NCBI GenBank assembly: GCA_010671965.1
Contig: JAAHIC010000231.1
Location: forward strand, 1 to 6,959
Direction of reading: 5' to 3'
DNA length: 6,959 nucleotides
DNA from: Leptolyngbya sp. SIO4C5
Lineage (GTDB): Bacteria > Cyanobacteriota > Cyanobacteriia > Phormidesmidales > Phormidesmidaceae
Made by a program: the position numbers and the translations under genes. Below, one piece after another: positions 1-6,127 of the stretch. The notes under the pieces were generated by a model, which saw only the letters and a list, made by a program, of their open reading frames with translations, had not been told where the DNA came from and did not search any database. The stretch's first letter is position 1. Each line of letters starts with the position of its first letter.

Positions 1-1648
1 CTAAATGGCTGCCCCCCCAGCTCGGCGTAACGGTTGATTTCTTCTGGGTGCCTTTGACATAGAGCACCATGTCTTTGAGCTGAAAGTACTCTAGCTGTCG
101 CCCCGCAAAGAAGAAAACGTCGCCTTTCTTCAGCTTGGAGACAAAGCTTTCTTCCACCGTACCGATCTCTTTGCGATTGGTATAGACAACGCGCACCGTC
201 TGATTGGAGGTAATGGTACCGATGCCCAACCGATGCATTCGAGTCATTTGGGCGTTCGTCACCCGGTAAACCCCCTGATCGAGGCTAATTTTCTGGTAGC
301 GGGGATAGGCTTTGAGACATTTTCCGCCCTGGGCCAAGAAGTCTAGAATCCAGTCAAATTCAGCCTCTGTTAAAGCTGCATAAGACACCGTTTGCTGAAT
401 CTGGGCTAGCGTTTGGGCGGGGGCAAAGCCATCGCCGCAGGCCAGCGTCACTAAATGCTGAATTAAAACATCGTAAGGTTTAGAACGGGGATGCCGGGTT
501 TCAATGTGTCCAGCGGCCAAACCGTGACGAAAAGCAGAAATTTCTAGCAGTTCCAGGGCATTCGTTGGTAAAAAGAATACTTCTGCCGTGCCCTCTGGGA
601 CATGGGCCGAGCGCCCAGCCCGCTGCAGCAGCCGTGCCAGGTTTTTGGCGCTGCCAATCTGCACTACCCGCTCTACGGGCTGAAAGTCAACCCCCAGATC
701 CAAGGAGGAAGTACAAACAACCCACTTAATTTCTCCCTGCTTTACTCCCGCCTCGATCGCCTGCCGGGTCTTAAAGTCAATTGAGCCGTGGTGCAGGGCA
801 ATGCGATCGCTCTGTTCTGGCAGAGCAAACTGCAGCGCCTGAAACCAGCGCTCTGCCTGCGATCGCGTATTGGTGAAAATCAGAGTTGACTTCTCAATAT
901 CGAGGGCGGCAATCAGCTCCTCATACAGCCGCAGGCCCAAGTGTCCGGCCCAGGGAAAGGTATCTACTGACGTCGGCAGAATGCTCTGAATCACTGTTTG
1001 CCGTTTGAGGTCAGACTGCACCACCATCGGCTCGCAGCCCAGCCCTACCGCTACCTGGGCCGCTTCCGGCAGATTGCCCAAGGTGGCCGAGATCGCCCAG
1101 GTTCTAAGCGGGGGGCCAAGCTGGCGCAGATGAGACAGGCACAGCTCTGTTTGCGTACCGCGCTTGGAACTCATCAGCTCGTGCCACTCGTCTAAAATCA
1201 CTGCTCGCAGGCTGCCAAACCGCTTGGCGGTGTCTTTGTAGGACAGCATCACCGCCAGCGATTCTGGTGTCGTAATCAAAATATGGGGCATGGCTTTAAG
1301 CTGCCGTGATTTGCGCGAGGAACTGGTGTCCCCGGTGCGAGCATCTACCTGTAAGTTCCAGCCCATTGTCTCAATGGGGCGGCGAATCGCCTGCTCAATA
1401 TCACGGGACAGCGCCCGTAGCGGCGTGATATAGAGTAGCTGCAGGCCGGAACCGGGATTTTGCAGGAGGTCTGCCAGCGGCCCCATGACGGCGGCATAGG
1501 TTTTACCCGCCCCAGTCGGCACCTGAATGAGGCCGCTGCGGCCTGCCAAATACGCTTCCCAGGTAGCTTGCTGAAAGGGCAAGGGCTGCCAGCCCTGCTG
1601 TTTAAACCAGGCTTGTATCGGCGCGAGGAGGGAAGACACTGCCGTCAT
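1..1648 (-). CDS. Ligase-associated Lhr-like DEXH-box helicase (partial, 3' end beyond window)
   Basis: Superfamily 2 ATP-dependent helicase expected to act on damaged DNA in the cytoplasm. The 549 visible residues read without interruption. In order they show Walker A PTGAGKT (44-50), TPLRAL (75-80), TGDTSS (105-110), TTPES (126-130), Walker B DEWHEL (153-158), SAT (187-189), LIFTNTR (256-262), SSLDLGVD (314-321) and the arginine-finger motif QRAGRSAH (342-349). DEWHEL followed by SKRG, and the N-terminal pattern WFxxxGWxPxxFQ, are typical of the ligase-associated DEXH helicases rather than of E. coli Lhr. The region from about 380 should be the Lhr winged-helix part, and GTVEESF at 497-503 lies near the start of the following domain. 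Family members run to roughly 800 residues, so about a third is missing. The ATG at 1648 is the furthest upstream start possible, because an in-frame TAA lies two codons before it; no strong ribosome site is visible. Elsewhere this family sits beside an ATP-dependent ligase, a nuclease and a phosphoesterase, and those would lie beyond the left edge. Confidence 0.93.
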   Translation of the reverse strand, partial: MTAVSSLLAPIQAWFKQQGWQPLPFQQATWEAYLAGRSGLIQVPTGAGKTYAAVMGPLADLLQNPGSGLQLLYITPLRALSRDIEQAIRRPIETMGWNLQVDARTGDTSSSRKSRQLKAMPHILITTPESLAVMLSYKDTAKRFGSLRAVILDEWHELMSSKRGTQTELCLSHLRQLGPPLRTWAISATLGNLPEAAQVAVGLGCEPMVVQSDLKRQTVIQSILPTSVDTFPWAGHLGLRLYEELIAALDIEKSTLIFTNTRSQAERWFQALQFALPEQSDRIALHHGSIDFKTRQAIEAGVKQGEIKWVVCTSSLDLGVDFQPVERVVQIGSAKNLARLLQRAGRSAHVPEGTAEVFFLPTNALELLEISAFRHGLAAGHIETRHPRSKPYDVLIQHLVTLACGDGFAPAQTLAQIQQTVSYAALTEAEFDWILDFLAQGGKCLKAYPRYQKISLDQGVYRVTNAQMTRMHRLGIGTITSNQTVRVVYTNRKEIGTVEESFVSKLKKGDVFFFAGRQLEYFQLKDMVLYVKGTQKKSTVTPSWGGSHL

Positions 1649-1882
1649 GAGTTTTTATGTCTAGAACTAGGCTAGAAAAAATCTGCTTTCCTCAGCCTAA
1701 TACGACCGACAAAAGGCGATCGCTCCCGTGGGCTGAAACCGTAGAGCTATTAAGAGCTTTAGGCGATCGCAAACCGTATCTAATCAGACAAAATACATCT
1801 TCCAGTAGATGATTCTGTCTGCAGATCAGCCTAGGGTTTTGTTAACGCATTGATAAAACTTAACAGCTAGGAGAAATTTTAT
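1649..1882. promoter_or_regulatory. Divergent intergenic region between helicase and DUF2267 gene
   Basis: This 234-bp gap must carry the promoters of both flanking, divergently transcribed genes. Two HIP1 octamers lie at 1716-1723 and 1763-1770. Short inverted repeats are CATCT/AGATG (1796-1800 and 1807-1811) and TCTAG/CTAGA (1660-1664 and 1672-1676). I see no convincing pair of -35 and -10 boxes. The AT-rich stretch around 1837-1860 is the likeliest place for the plus-strand promoter. No gene is seen here. Confidence 0.4.
1869..1873 (+). promoter_or_regulatory. Ribosome binding site of the DUF2267 gene
   Basis: AGGAG lies 9 nt before the ATG at 1883. This fits a Shine-Dalgarno site and supports that start. 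Confidence 0.75.
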
Positions 1883-2740
1883 ATGCCTATCAATCTAAGA
1901 GATGACGTTGCTTATATCTTGCTAAAAAGAATCGGTGAAGGGGACTCAAGCGCTGAGGGTAAGCATGAAGTCAATCTCACCGAAAATGACTTTGTAGGGC
2001 GTCAGCTCAGTAAATCAGATCTGCTAGGCCATCTTGACTATCTGAATCAAAAAGGGTTTATCGACGCTAAGTTTTCCGGAAACGCCTACGGCAATCAGGA
2101 CGATGTGCCGAGTGTCGTCAATCCCGATGAGGTAGATGTGCGGGTTGCCAATACGCTGGGCGCTGAAGATGGCCCCCTGCCTCACCTGATTGAGTTTGAA
2201 AAAGCTGAACTGACGGAAAAGGGGCAGCGACTGCTGGAAAAAATGAACGAGAATCCGCCAGAAGCACTTAAGGGCGGTCCGGCAACGCCGATTGCCACTG
2301 AGAACATGGACTTTTTAGAGAAGGTCATGATCAAGGGGCAGCTAGAAGACATTTTTGACGCCCGTGACCTAGCTGAGGTTGTCTTTCGCACCATGCGCGA
2401 CCTGATGACCAAGGACGCTTCTGGACGGGTAGCTGATGAACTGCATGAAAAAGCCGTCGAGACTGAAGACAAAGCGCTACAAAACGAAGTGGCCGAGCTT
2501 TGGCAAGATACCAATCCCATCGTGCATTTTCTCAGTCAGATTCGCCCGCCGCTGAAGTTTGACGGTGAAACCTTCCTCTTTCGCATTAGGCAGGAAGGCG
2601 GCTTATCCAAATATGTCAGTCCTGAAAAGGCGACCTCTGCTGTTTTCTCAGCCACCAAAGATGAGCTATCCCAAGAGCGGATTTCCGAGATCGCGGGCTA
2701 TCTGCCTGACAAAGTGCGTCAGCTTTGGCAAGAAGCCTAA
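1883..2740 (+). CDS. DUF2267 domain-containing protein with winged-helix-like N-terminus
   Basis: Acidic, apparently soluble 285-aa protein of unknown function with no signal peptide or membrane segment. Residues about 143-285 look like DUF2267. They contain two similar helical halves, around 160-208 (ARDLAEVVFRTMRDLM to AELW) and 229-283 (ETFLFRIRQEGG, then a second helical run ending LPDKVRQLW). Each half joins an A-x-x-V-F-x-x-x-x-x-x-L helix to a later (A/V)xxLW-type end. Residues about 1-122 look like a winged-helix fold. They have a helix at 5-17, a LLGHLDYLNQKGFI segment (47-60) resembling a recognition helix and wing, and ELTEKGQRLLEKM (109-121), a phrase common in bacterial winged-helix proteins. 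A Gly/Pro-rich linker (124-138) separates the parts. The start is supported by AGGAG 9 nt upstream. The gene stands alone between two minus-strand genes. The domain reading comes from memory of the families, and the DNA-binding idea is inference. Confidence 0.82.
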   Translation: MPINLRDDVAYILLKRIGEGDSSAEGKHEVNLTENDFVGRQLSKSDLLGHLDYLNQKGFIDAKFSGNAYGNQDDVPSVVNPDEVDVRVANTLGAEDGPLPHLIEFEKAELTEKGQRLLEKMNENPPEALKGGPATPIATENMDFLEKVMIKGQLEDIFDARDLAEVVFRTMRDLMTKDASGRVADELHEKAVETEDKALQNEVAELWQDTNPIVHFLSQIRPPLKFDGETFLFRIRQEGGLSKYVSPEKATSAVFSATKDELSQERISEIAGYLPDKVRQLWQEA

Positions 2741-2773
2741 TAGCTGCTTAGAGGGCTGAATTCCTTAATTTTA

Positions 2774-2900
2774 GGAGTTACGCAGTTCAAAAATTGGACA
2801 CTAGGGATTCATACTAAAGTCCCCCTATTCCCCTTAATCAGGGAGAGCGATCGCTGGGGGAGCTGGCAATTAGTTAAAACCTCGTCAAGTGCGTGAGTCC
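2774..2900. mobile_element. Degenerate MITE-like repeat element
   Basis: The left end, 2774-2789 (GGAGTTACGCAGTTCA), matches the reverse complement of 2885-2900 (GGACTCACGCACTTGA) at 12 of 16 positions. This looks like decayed terminal inverted repeats bounding about 127 bp with no coding capacity. Inside lies a C-run/G-run inverted arrangement (CCCCC at 2821-2825, GGGGG at 2856-2860) around a HIP1 octamer (2847-2854). From memory, ends reading GGACTTACGCA and AAAGTCCCCC-type cores are frequent between genes in filamentous cyanobacteria. I see no clear target-site duplication. Confidence 0.45.
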
Positions 2901-2909
2901 CGAATCTAA

Positions 2910-2944
2910 AAGTCCCTGGAGATGAAAACTATCTCCAGGGACTT
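2910..2944 (-). terminator. Perfect 14-bp hairpin, probable terminator of the 65-aa gene
   Basis: The arms 2910-2923 (AAGTCCCTGGAGAT) and 2931-2944 (ATCTCCAGGGACTT) pair perfectly across a 7-nt loop. Read on the minus strand, the stem starts 31 nt after the stop of the 65-aa gene and ends in a short run of U (ACTTTTAG), like a rho-independent terminator with a weak tail. On the plus strand no U-run follows, though the stem could still protect the 3' end of the convergent DUF2267 transcript. Confidence 0.7.
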
Positions 2945-2974
2945 GTAATGAGTAAAAATAAGGAAGCTAAACTA

Positions 2975-3172
2975 TCAGGCCAGCATACGTGTGACCCTGA
3001 CATCATATTCAGTTGCCTTGGGATGGGCAGCTTCGGCTCGGTTTAGAGCATTATATTGAGCTTGATTTCTAGAGTCAGCGCTAATCTGATAGCGCTCTTC
3101 TAAAAAGCGACAGCTAGAGCTGGCTAGACTTTGACATTCGCAAATGTCAACGAATACTTCATAGGTGTGCAT
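2975..3172 (-). CDS. Small hypothetical protein, 65 aa
   Basis: Unknown function; I do not recognise a named family. The product is small and soluble, with no signal peptide or membrane segment. It probably has a strand-helix-helix-strand order: a strand around TYEVFVDI (3-10), helices around 15-28 and 35-49, and a strand EYDVRVTRML (55-64). Three cysteines lie at 11, 13 and 21, including a CxC pair. The ATG at 3172 is preferred because GAGG (3182-3185 on the plus strand) lies 8-9 nt upstream. The GTG at 3181 would extend the protein by three residues but touches that GAGG, leaving no spacing. A clean hairpin follows the stop and a possible hairpin precedes the ribosome site, which supports a real expressed unit. 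An 8-bp inverted repeat (3131-3138 and 3143-3150) lies inside the gene. The minus-strand gene upstream is 262 nt away, so joint transcription is not evident. Confidence 0.72.
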   Translation of the reverse strand: MHTYEVFVDICECQSLASSSCRFLEERYQISADSRNQAQYNALNRAEAAHPKATEYDVRVTRMLA

Positions 3173-3181
3173 TGGAATCAC

Positions 3182-3215
3182 CTCTTTGTCCTAATAGGAT
3201 TAAGTCTTCGGACAA
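3182..3215 (-). promoter_or_regulatory. Leader hairpin next to the ribosome site of the 65-aa gene
   Basis: TTGTCC (3186-3191) and GGACAA (3210-3215) are perfect inverted repeats 18 nt apart. They sit directly upstream of the GAGG ribosome site (plus-strand CCTC at 3182-3185). A competing shorter pairing, TCCTA with TAGGA around 3189-3200, lies inside. The arrangement could influence translation start, or mark a protein-binding site; neither is shown. Confidence 0.35.
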
Positions 3216-3434
3216 GATAAGTATCCTGCACAACTTTGGCTAGCGACTGGCAGCGTTAACAAAATTTGCCGTAAGTATTTTTATTATCAAGGTGTAAAAA
3301 TCTAGGCTAAAGTATTTTTTCTATTTGCTAAGTTTTAAGGCTTTTGCTAGGCAAAATCGCTCTTTTCTTCTAAAGGCGGTCGAGGCATCAGGCTATACTG
3401 CCTCCACAGCTTGTTCTCAGGTCGCAGCTTCAAT
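3216..3434. other. AT-rich intergenic region with repeated motifs
   Basis: No gene is seen. AAGTATTTTT occurs at 3273-3282 and again at 3310-3319. Related words with TTTGC or GGC followed by TAAG or AAAG occur around 3264-3282, 3305-3320 and 3324-3336. A perfect inverted repeat TTTTGC-TAG-GCAAAA lies at 3342-3356. The promoter of the 65-aa gene is expected here, but I see no clear -35/-10 pair. Confidence 0.4.
3382..3404 (-). terminator. Weak hairpin after the 110-aa gene
   Basis: GAGGCA (3382-3387) pairs with TGCCTC (3399-3404) across an 11-nt loop. It begins 30 nt after the stop of the minus-strand 110-aa gene. No U-run follows directly, so this is at best a weak terminator or a 3'-end stabilising stem. 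Confidence 0.35.
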
Positions 3435-3767
3435 CTAGTCGTGCCCGCGCCAGTGTAGACTCTTACGGTTAAGGGCTGTCAAATACTCGTCTGGCTGTTC
3501 TAAAACGCTGTTTGCGATCGCGATCGCCGCTTCTAGCTGCGACTTAGAAAGCTGCTGATAGGCCGGCGTTTTACCTTTTTCGAGTACCTCATACCAGCAG
3601 GTTTGGAACAGATTGTCTAGAATAATGCGCTGAAAGCAGTGGTTGAAGCGTACTGAAAATTGGCGCGTTTTAGCGGCTTCTGGCAGCACCTGATTGGTGA
3701 GCTGCAGGTAGCGCGATCGCAGCGCTTGGAGTTGATCTGCTTCAGGCATGGGCCAAATTTTTTGCAC
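3435..3767 (-). CDS. Conserved-looking hypothetical protein, 110 aa
   Basis: I cannot assign a function. It resembles, from memory, a small unnamed protein family of cyanobacteria that begins IWPMP and carries RFxHCFQRIxLDNxF (40-54 here) and a CWYEVL segment (57-62). The predicted fold is mostly helical and soluble. Helices lie around 9-25, 44-63 and 72-93, and the protein ends SLHWRG. The start taken is GTG at 3767, because the IWPMP segment right after it looks like part of the family. The alternative is the ATG at 3749 (Met7), and neither has a clear ribosome site. An overlapping double HIP1 site (3514-3527) encodes the AIAIA run near residue 83, and another HIP1 lies at 3713-3720. The divergent exporter starts only 23 bp away. 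Confidence 0.75.
   Translation of the reverse strand: MQKIWPMPEADQLQALRSRYLQLTNQVLPEAAKTRQFSVRFNHCFQRIILDNLFQTCWYEVLEKGKTPAYQQLSKSQLEAAIAIANSVLEQPDEYLTALNRKSLHWRGHD
3514..3527. repeat. Two overlapping HIP1 octamers
   Basis: GCGATCGCGATCGC contains two HIP1 palindromes sharing GC. Single complete copies also start at 803, 859, 1716, 1763, 2847, 3713, 4334, 4532, 4897 and 5429. This density is a strong cyanobacterial signature. Confidence 0.95.
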
Positions 3768-3790
3768 ATCTAAACTATCGTAGGCAATTC

Positions 3791-4639
3791 ATGAAGCAGC
3801 TTGCATCTCGGCTTTCCGTGCCGCCAATGGGACTGGTTCTGTGTTCCATTGGCTCTACGCAAATCGGCTCTGCCCTAGCCAAGTCGCTGTTTCAGCAGTT
3901 GGGGCCAACAGGGATGGTGCTGCTGCGGGTAGGTTTTGCCGCTGTCATTCTGTTTATTCTGTGGCGTCCCCGCTGGCAGGCGCTGGCGCGAACTCACCTC
4001 TGGCTGCTGGCCGGATTTGGCCTTTCTCTGGCTTTGATGAACTGGTCATTTTATGAAGCTATCGACCGGGTACCGATTGGCATTGGCGTCGCCCTGGAAT
4101 TTTTGGGGCCGCTGGGCTTGGCGGTTGCCAATTCGCGGCGCTGGCTAGACGGGCTGTGGGTGCTGCTGGCGGGGGCAGGAATTTTGCTGCTGACGCCGAT
4201 TCAAGGGTTTGAGGTGGATCTGCTGGGAATGGGACTGGCGCTGCTGGCGGGCGTTTTTTGGGCCACCTACATTCTGCTGTCGGCCCAAACAGGCCGCGCT
4301 ATTCCCGGCATAGACGGCTTGGCCTGGGCGATGGCGATCGCGACGGTTGTGCTGCTGCCTGTGGGCGTTTTGGGCGAAGGGGCTGCCCTGCTGCAGCCCC
4401 AAGCCTTGACGTTGGGGTTAGGGGTGGCTCTGCTGTCGTCGGTGATTCCCTACTCGTTCGAGCTGATGGCGCTGCGGCTGCTGCCGATCAAGACGTTTGG
4501 CGTGCTGCTGAGCCTGGAACCTGTGGCAGCGGCGATCGCAGGCTGGATTATTTTAGGAGAAACCCTATCGCTGCGAGCGATGATCGCCGTCGGACTCGTG
4601 AGTTTGGCCGCAGCGGGAGCAGCCCGGTTTCGCTCCTAG
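3791..4639 (+). CDS. EamA/DMT-family inner membrane exporter, RhtA-like
   Basis: Inner-membrane transporter of the drug/metabolite superfamily, probably exporting amino acids or similar small metabolites. Ten hydrophobic segments are visible, near 13-31, 41-58, 69-88, 95-113, 121-137, 144-164, 176-194, 205-228, 235-255 and 262-279. They form two EamA repeats of five. Within the family it reads closest to the threonine/homoserine exporter RhtA: ALEFLGPLGLAV (101-112), SSVIPYSFELMAL (216-228) followed by LPIKTFGVLLSLEPVAAA (231-248), and GETLS (256-260) before the last helix. The 282-aa length is normal for the family. The substrate cannot be read from sequence, so no gene symbol is given. AGG at 3782-3784 is a weak ribosome site before the ATG; Met13 is an alternative start but would remove the front of helix 1. 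It is divergent from the 110-aa gene and convergent with the serine hydrolase gene. Confidence 0.92.
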   Translation: MKQLASRLSVPPMGLVLCSIGSTQIGSALAKSLFQQLGPTGMVLLRVGFAAVILFILWRPRWQALARTHLWLLAGFGLSLALMNWSFYEAIDRVPIGIGVALEFLGPLGLAVANSRRWLDGLWVLLAGAGILLLTPIQGFEVDLLGMGLALLAGVFWATYILLSAQTGRAIPGIDGLAWAMAIATVVLLPVGVLGEGAALLQPQALTLGLGVALLSSVIPYSFELMALRLLPIKTFGVLLSLEPVAAAIAGWIILGETLSLRAMIAVGLVSLAAAGAARFRS

Positions 4640-4714
4640 CTTTTTGAATCATCTCTATGGAGCGCTAGGGCCTGGAAAACTGCTGAAAGACCCGTAGCGG
4701 CAGGACAGTCTTAG

Positions 4715-6127
4715 CTATTCGGCACTGGCAGAGACGGCGGCTACAAGCTGCTGAATGAACCATTCGTGATCCCAACTGCCGCGTAGCTGGGAGAGGCCAA
4801 ACCGCCCGACGACTAAATCCAGTGACGGAATTAGGGTCAGAATCTGTCCTTGATAGCCGCAGGCCATGAACGTGTCTGCTGGCATTTGGGGTTTGGGCGA
4901 TCGCTTTGAAGCGTAAGAATGGGGCACCTTCAGCCAAAAGTGAGCCCCATACTGCTGCTGCGGAGCTGCAGGGGCGGGGGTGCGGGAATAGTCCACCCAG
5001 CCCTCCGGCAAAATTCGCTCCCCGTCCCAGACCCCATCCTGTAGATAGAGCTGTCCAAACTTAGCCCAGTCCCTCGCCGTCGCGTACATATAGGAGGAGC
5101 CGACAAACGTGCCGCTAGCGTCTGGCTCTAAAACAGCGCTGGTCATGCCCAGTGGCTCAAATAGCTTCTGGTGAGGAAAGGCAAAATAAGCGGCCTCAGT
5201 GTTGCCGACCACCTGCCGGATAATCCGGCAAAGAATGTTGGTTGTGCCACTGGCATAGCTCCAGTGCACTCCCGGAACTTCCGCCAGAGTGCGATTGGCC
5301 GCGTAGGCTGCCATGTCACCGCGACTAAACAGCATTTTGGTGACGTTAGAGAGCGGATTACTGTAAATTTCAGAGAATGGCAGGCCGCTGCTCATGCGTA
5401 AAAGCTGGTCGATGGTGATGGCTTCACAGCGATCGCCTGCCTCATTGCACTCAGCTACCAGGCCGCAGGTGTCTAGCGATAGCTTGCCCTGCTGCACTAA
5501 AATTCCGACCAGCGCATTCACCACGCTTTTCGTCATTGACCAACCCAGCAGGGGAGTTTCTGCCGTAAACCCTGGTGCATAGCGCTCAGCAATGATTTGG
5601 CCTGCCTGCACGACGATCAGGGCCCGACTGCGCTGCTGCCGCTTTGGATCAGCCTCAGCAAACGCTGACTCGACCACGGCTGCTAGCTGCGCCTCGTCAA
5701 CGCGATGGGGAGGTTCTGCCGCGATCGGAAACTCAAAAACTTTGTGGCTGCGAGAGCAAGTTGCCAGCGGATTTGGCTGCTGCTGAATCTTACCTGCAGG
5801 TACATCTACCACCAGCGTGCAGCCTAACCCAGGCCGACAGATTACCTGGCGCTGAGCCACCCCAAAAACCGAAGCTGTTACAGTTTGAGCCTGCCAGTCA
5901 ATCTGAGTCTGGACGTATTTCAGCAGAGCCAGATTATCAACGGCAAGGTCTTCGGCCAAAACCGCTTCCGGCTGGCGCTGAGCCACAAAAATGCTAGAGG
6001 CCAGCACCTTTGCCTTGTACGCTGCCGCTAGCAAGGCTGTGCGCCACAAAACATACAGAACTGCCCAAACTAGCAGAATGGCTAGAATGCTCAGCCCAGC
6101 TAAGATTGGAGCGGATAGAGTCGCCAT
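4715..6127 (-). CDS. Membrane-anchored serine hydrolase, class C beta-lactamase family
   Basis: 470-aa hydrolase of the serine beta-lactamase/esterase fold (peptidase family S12 type), cleaving an unknown amide or ester. One hydrophobic segment at 7-36 anchors the N-terminus and is followed by YKAKVLASSIFVAQR (37-51), a stretch I associate with this subgroup. The catalytic domain spans about 145-465. Its motifs are SMTK (197-200, the SxxK nucleophile and base), YAS (291-293, replacing the usual YxN) followed by GTTN, and CGYQGQ (423-428) in the place of the third motif. The YAS and GxxGQ forms resemble 6-aminohexanoate-dimer hydrolases (NylB) and related esterases more than true beta-lactamases, so antibiotic resistance is not implied. 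Eight cysteines (97, 103, 124, 221, 227, 234, 300, 423) could form disulfides if exported. The ATG at 6127 has only a weak GGA upstream. The gene is convergent with the exporter (75-bp gap) and divergent from the SDR gene. Confidence 0.9.
   Translation of the reverse strand: MATLSAPILAGLSILAILLVWAVLYVLWRTALLAAAYKAKVLASSIFVAQRQPEAVLAEDLAVDNLALLKYVQTQIDWQAQTVTASVFGVAQRQVICRPGLGCTLVVDVPAGKIQQQPNPLATCSRSHKVFEFPIAAEPPHRVDEAQLAAVVESAFAEADPKRQQRSRALIVVQAGQIIAERYAPGFTAETPLLGWSMTKSVVNALVGILVQQGKLSLDTCGLVAECNEAGDRCEAITIDQLLRMSSGLPFSEIYSNPLSNVTKMLFSRGDMAAYAANRTLAEVPGVHWSYASGTTNILCRIIRQVVGNTEAAYFAFPHQKLFEPLGMTSAVLEPDASGTFVGSSYMYATARDWAKFGQLYLQDGVWDGERILPEGWVDYSRTPAPAAPQQQYGAHFWLKVPHSYASKRSPKPQMPADTFMACGYQGQILTLIPSLDLVVGRFGLSQLRGSWDHEWFIQQLVAAVSASAE

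Noticed and set aside
602..1675. Short plus-strand open frames at 602-784, 998-1195 and 1460-1675
   Set aside because: All lie opposite the uninterrupted helicase gene with all its motifs in order; they have no ribosome sites or family features.
2182..2520. Minus-strand 112-aa open frame
   Set aside because: Antisense to the DUF2267 gene; the Ser-rich, low-complexity translation is typical of a shadow frame.
2559..2759. Plus-strand 66-aa open frame overlapping the end of the DUF2267 gene
   Set aside because: Overlaps in another frame with no ribosome site and no recognisable features.
3173..3181. GTG start at 3181 for the 65-aa protein, adding three residues
   Set aside because: The GAGG ribosome site would touch the GTG, while it is properly spaced for the ATG at 3172.
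2975..3767. The two small minus-strand genes as a toxin-antitoxin pair
   Set aside because: They are 262 nt apart with a hairpin between them, and neither resembles a known toxin or antitoxin family.
4145..4647. Open frames at 4145-4402 (minus) and 4258-4647 (plus)
   Set aside because: Shadows of the exporter gene; Arg/Gly- or Gln-rich translations without membrane segments.
4640..4714. Terminator between the exporter and the serine hydrolase genes
   Set aside because: Only stems of about 4 bp and no U-run were found; not enough to call.
5171..5997. Plus-strand open frames at 5171-5401, 5394-5582, 5592-5786 and 5644-5997, and a minus frame at 4665-4937
   Set aside because: All overlap the serine hydrolase gene, whose frame carries every catalytic motif.
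4715..6127. True beta-lactamase conferring antibiotic resistance
   Set aside because: YAS replaces the YxN motif and the third motif is GYQGQ rather than KTG; it fits esterase- or amidase-like members of the fold better.
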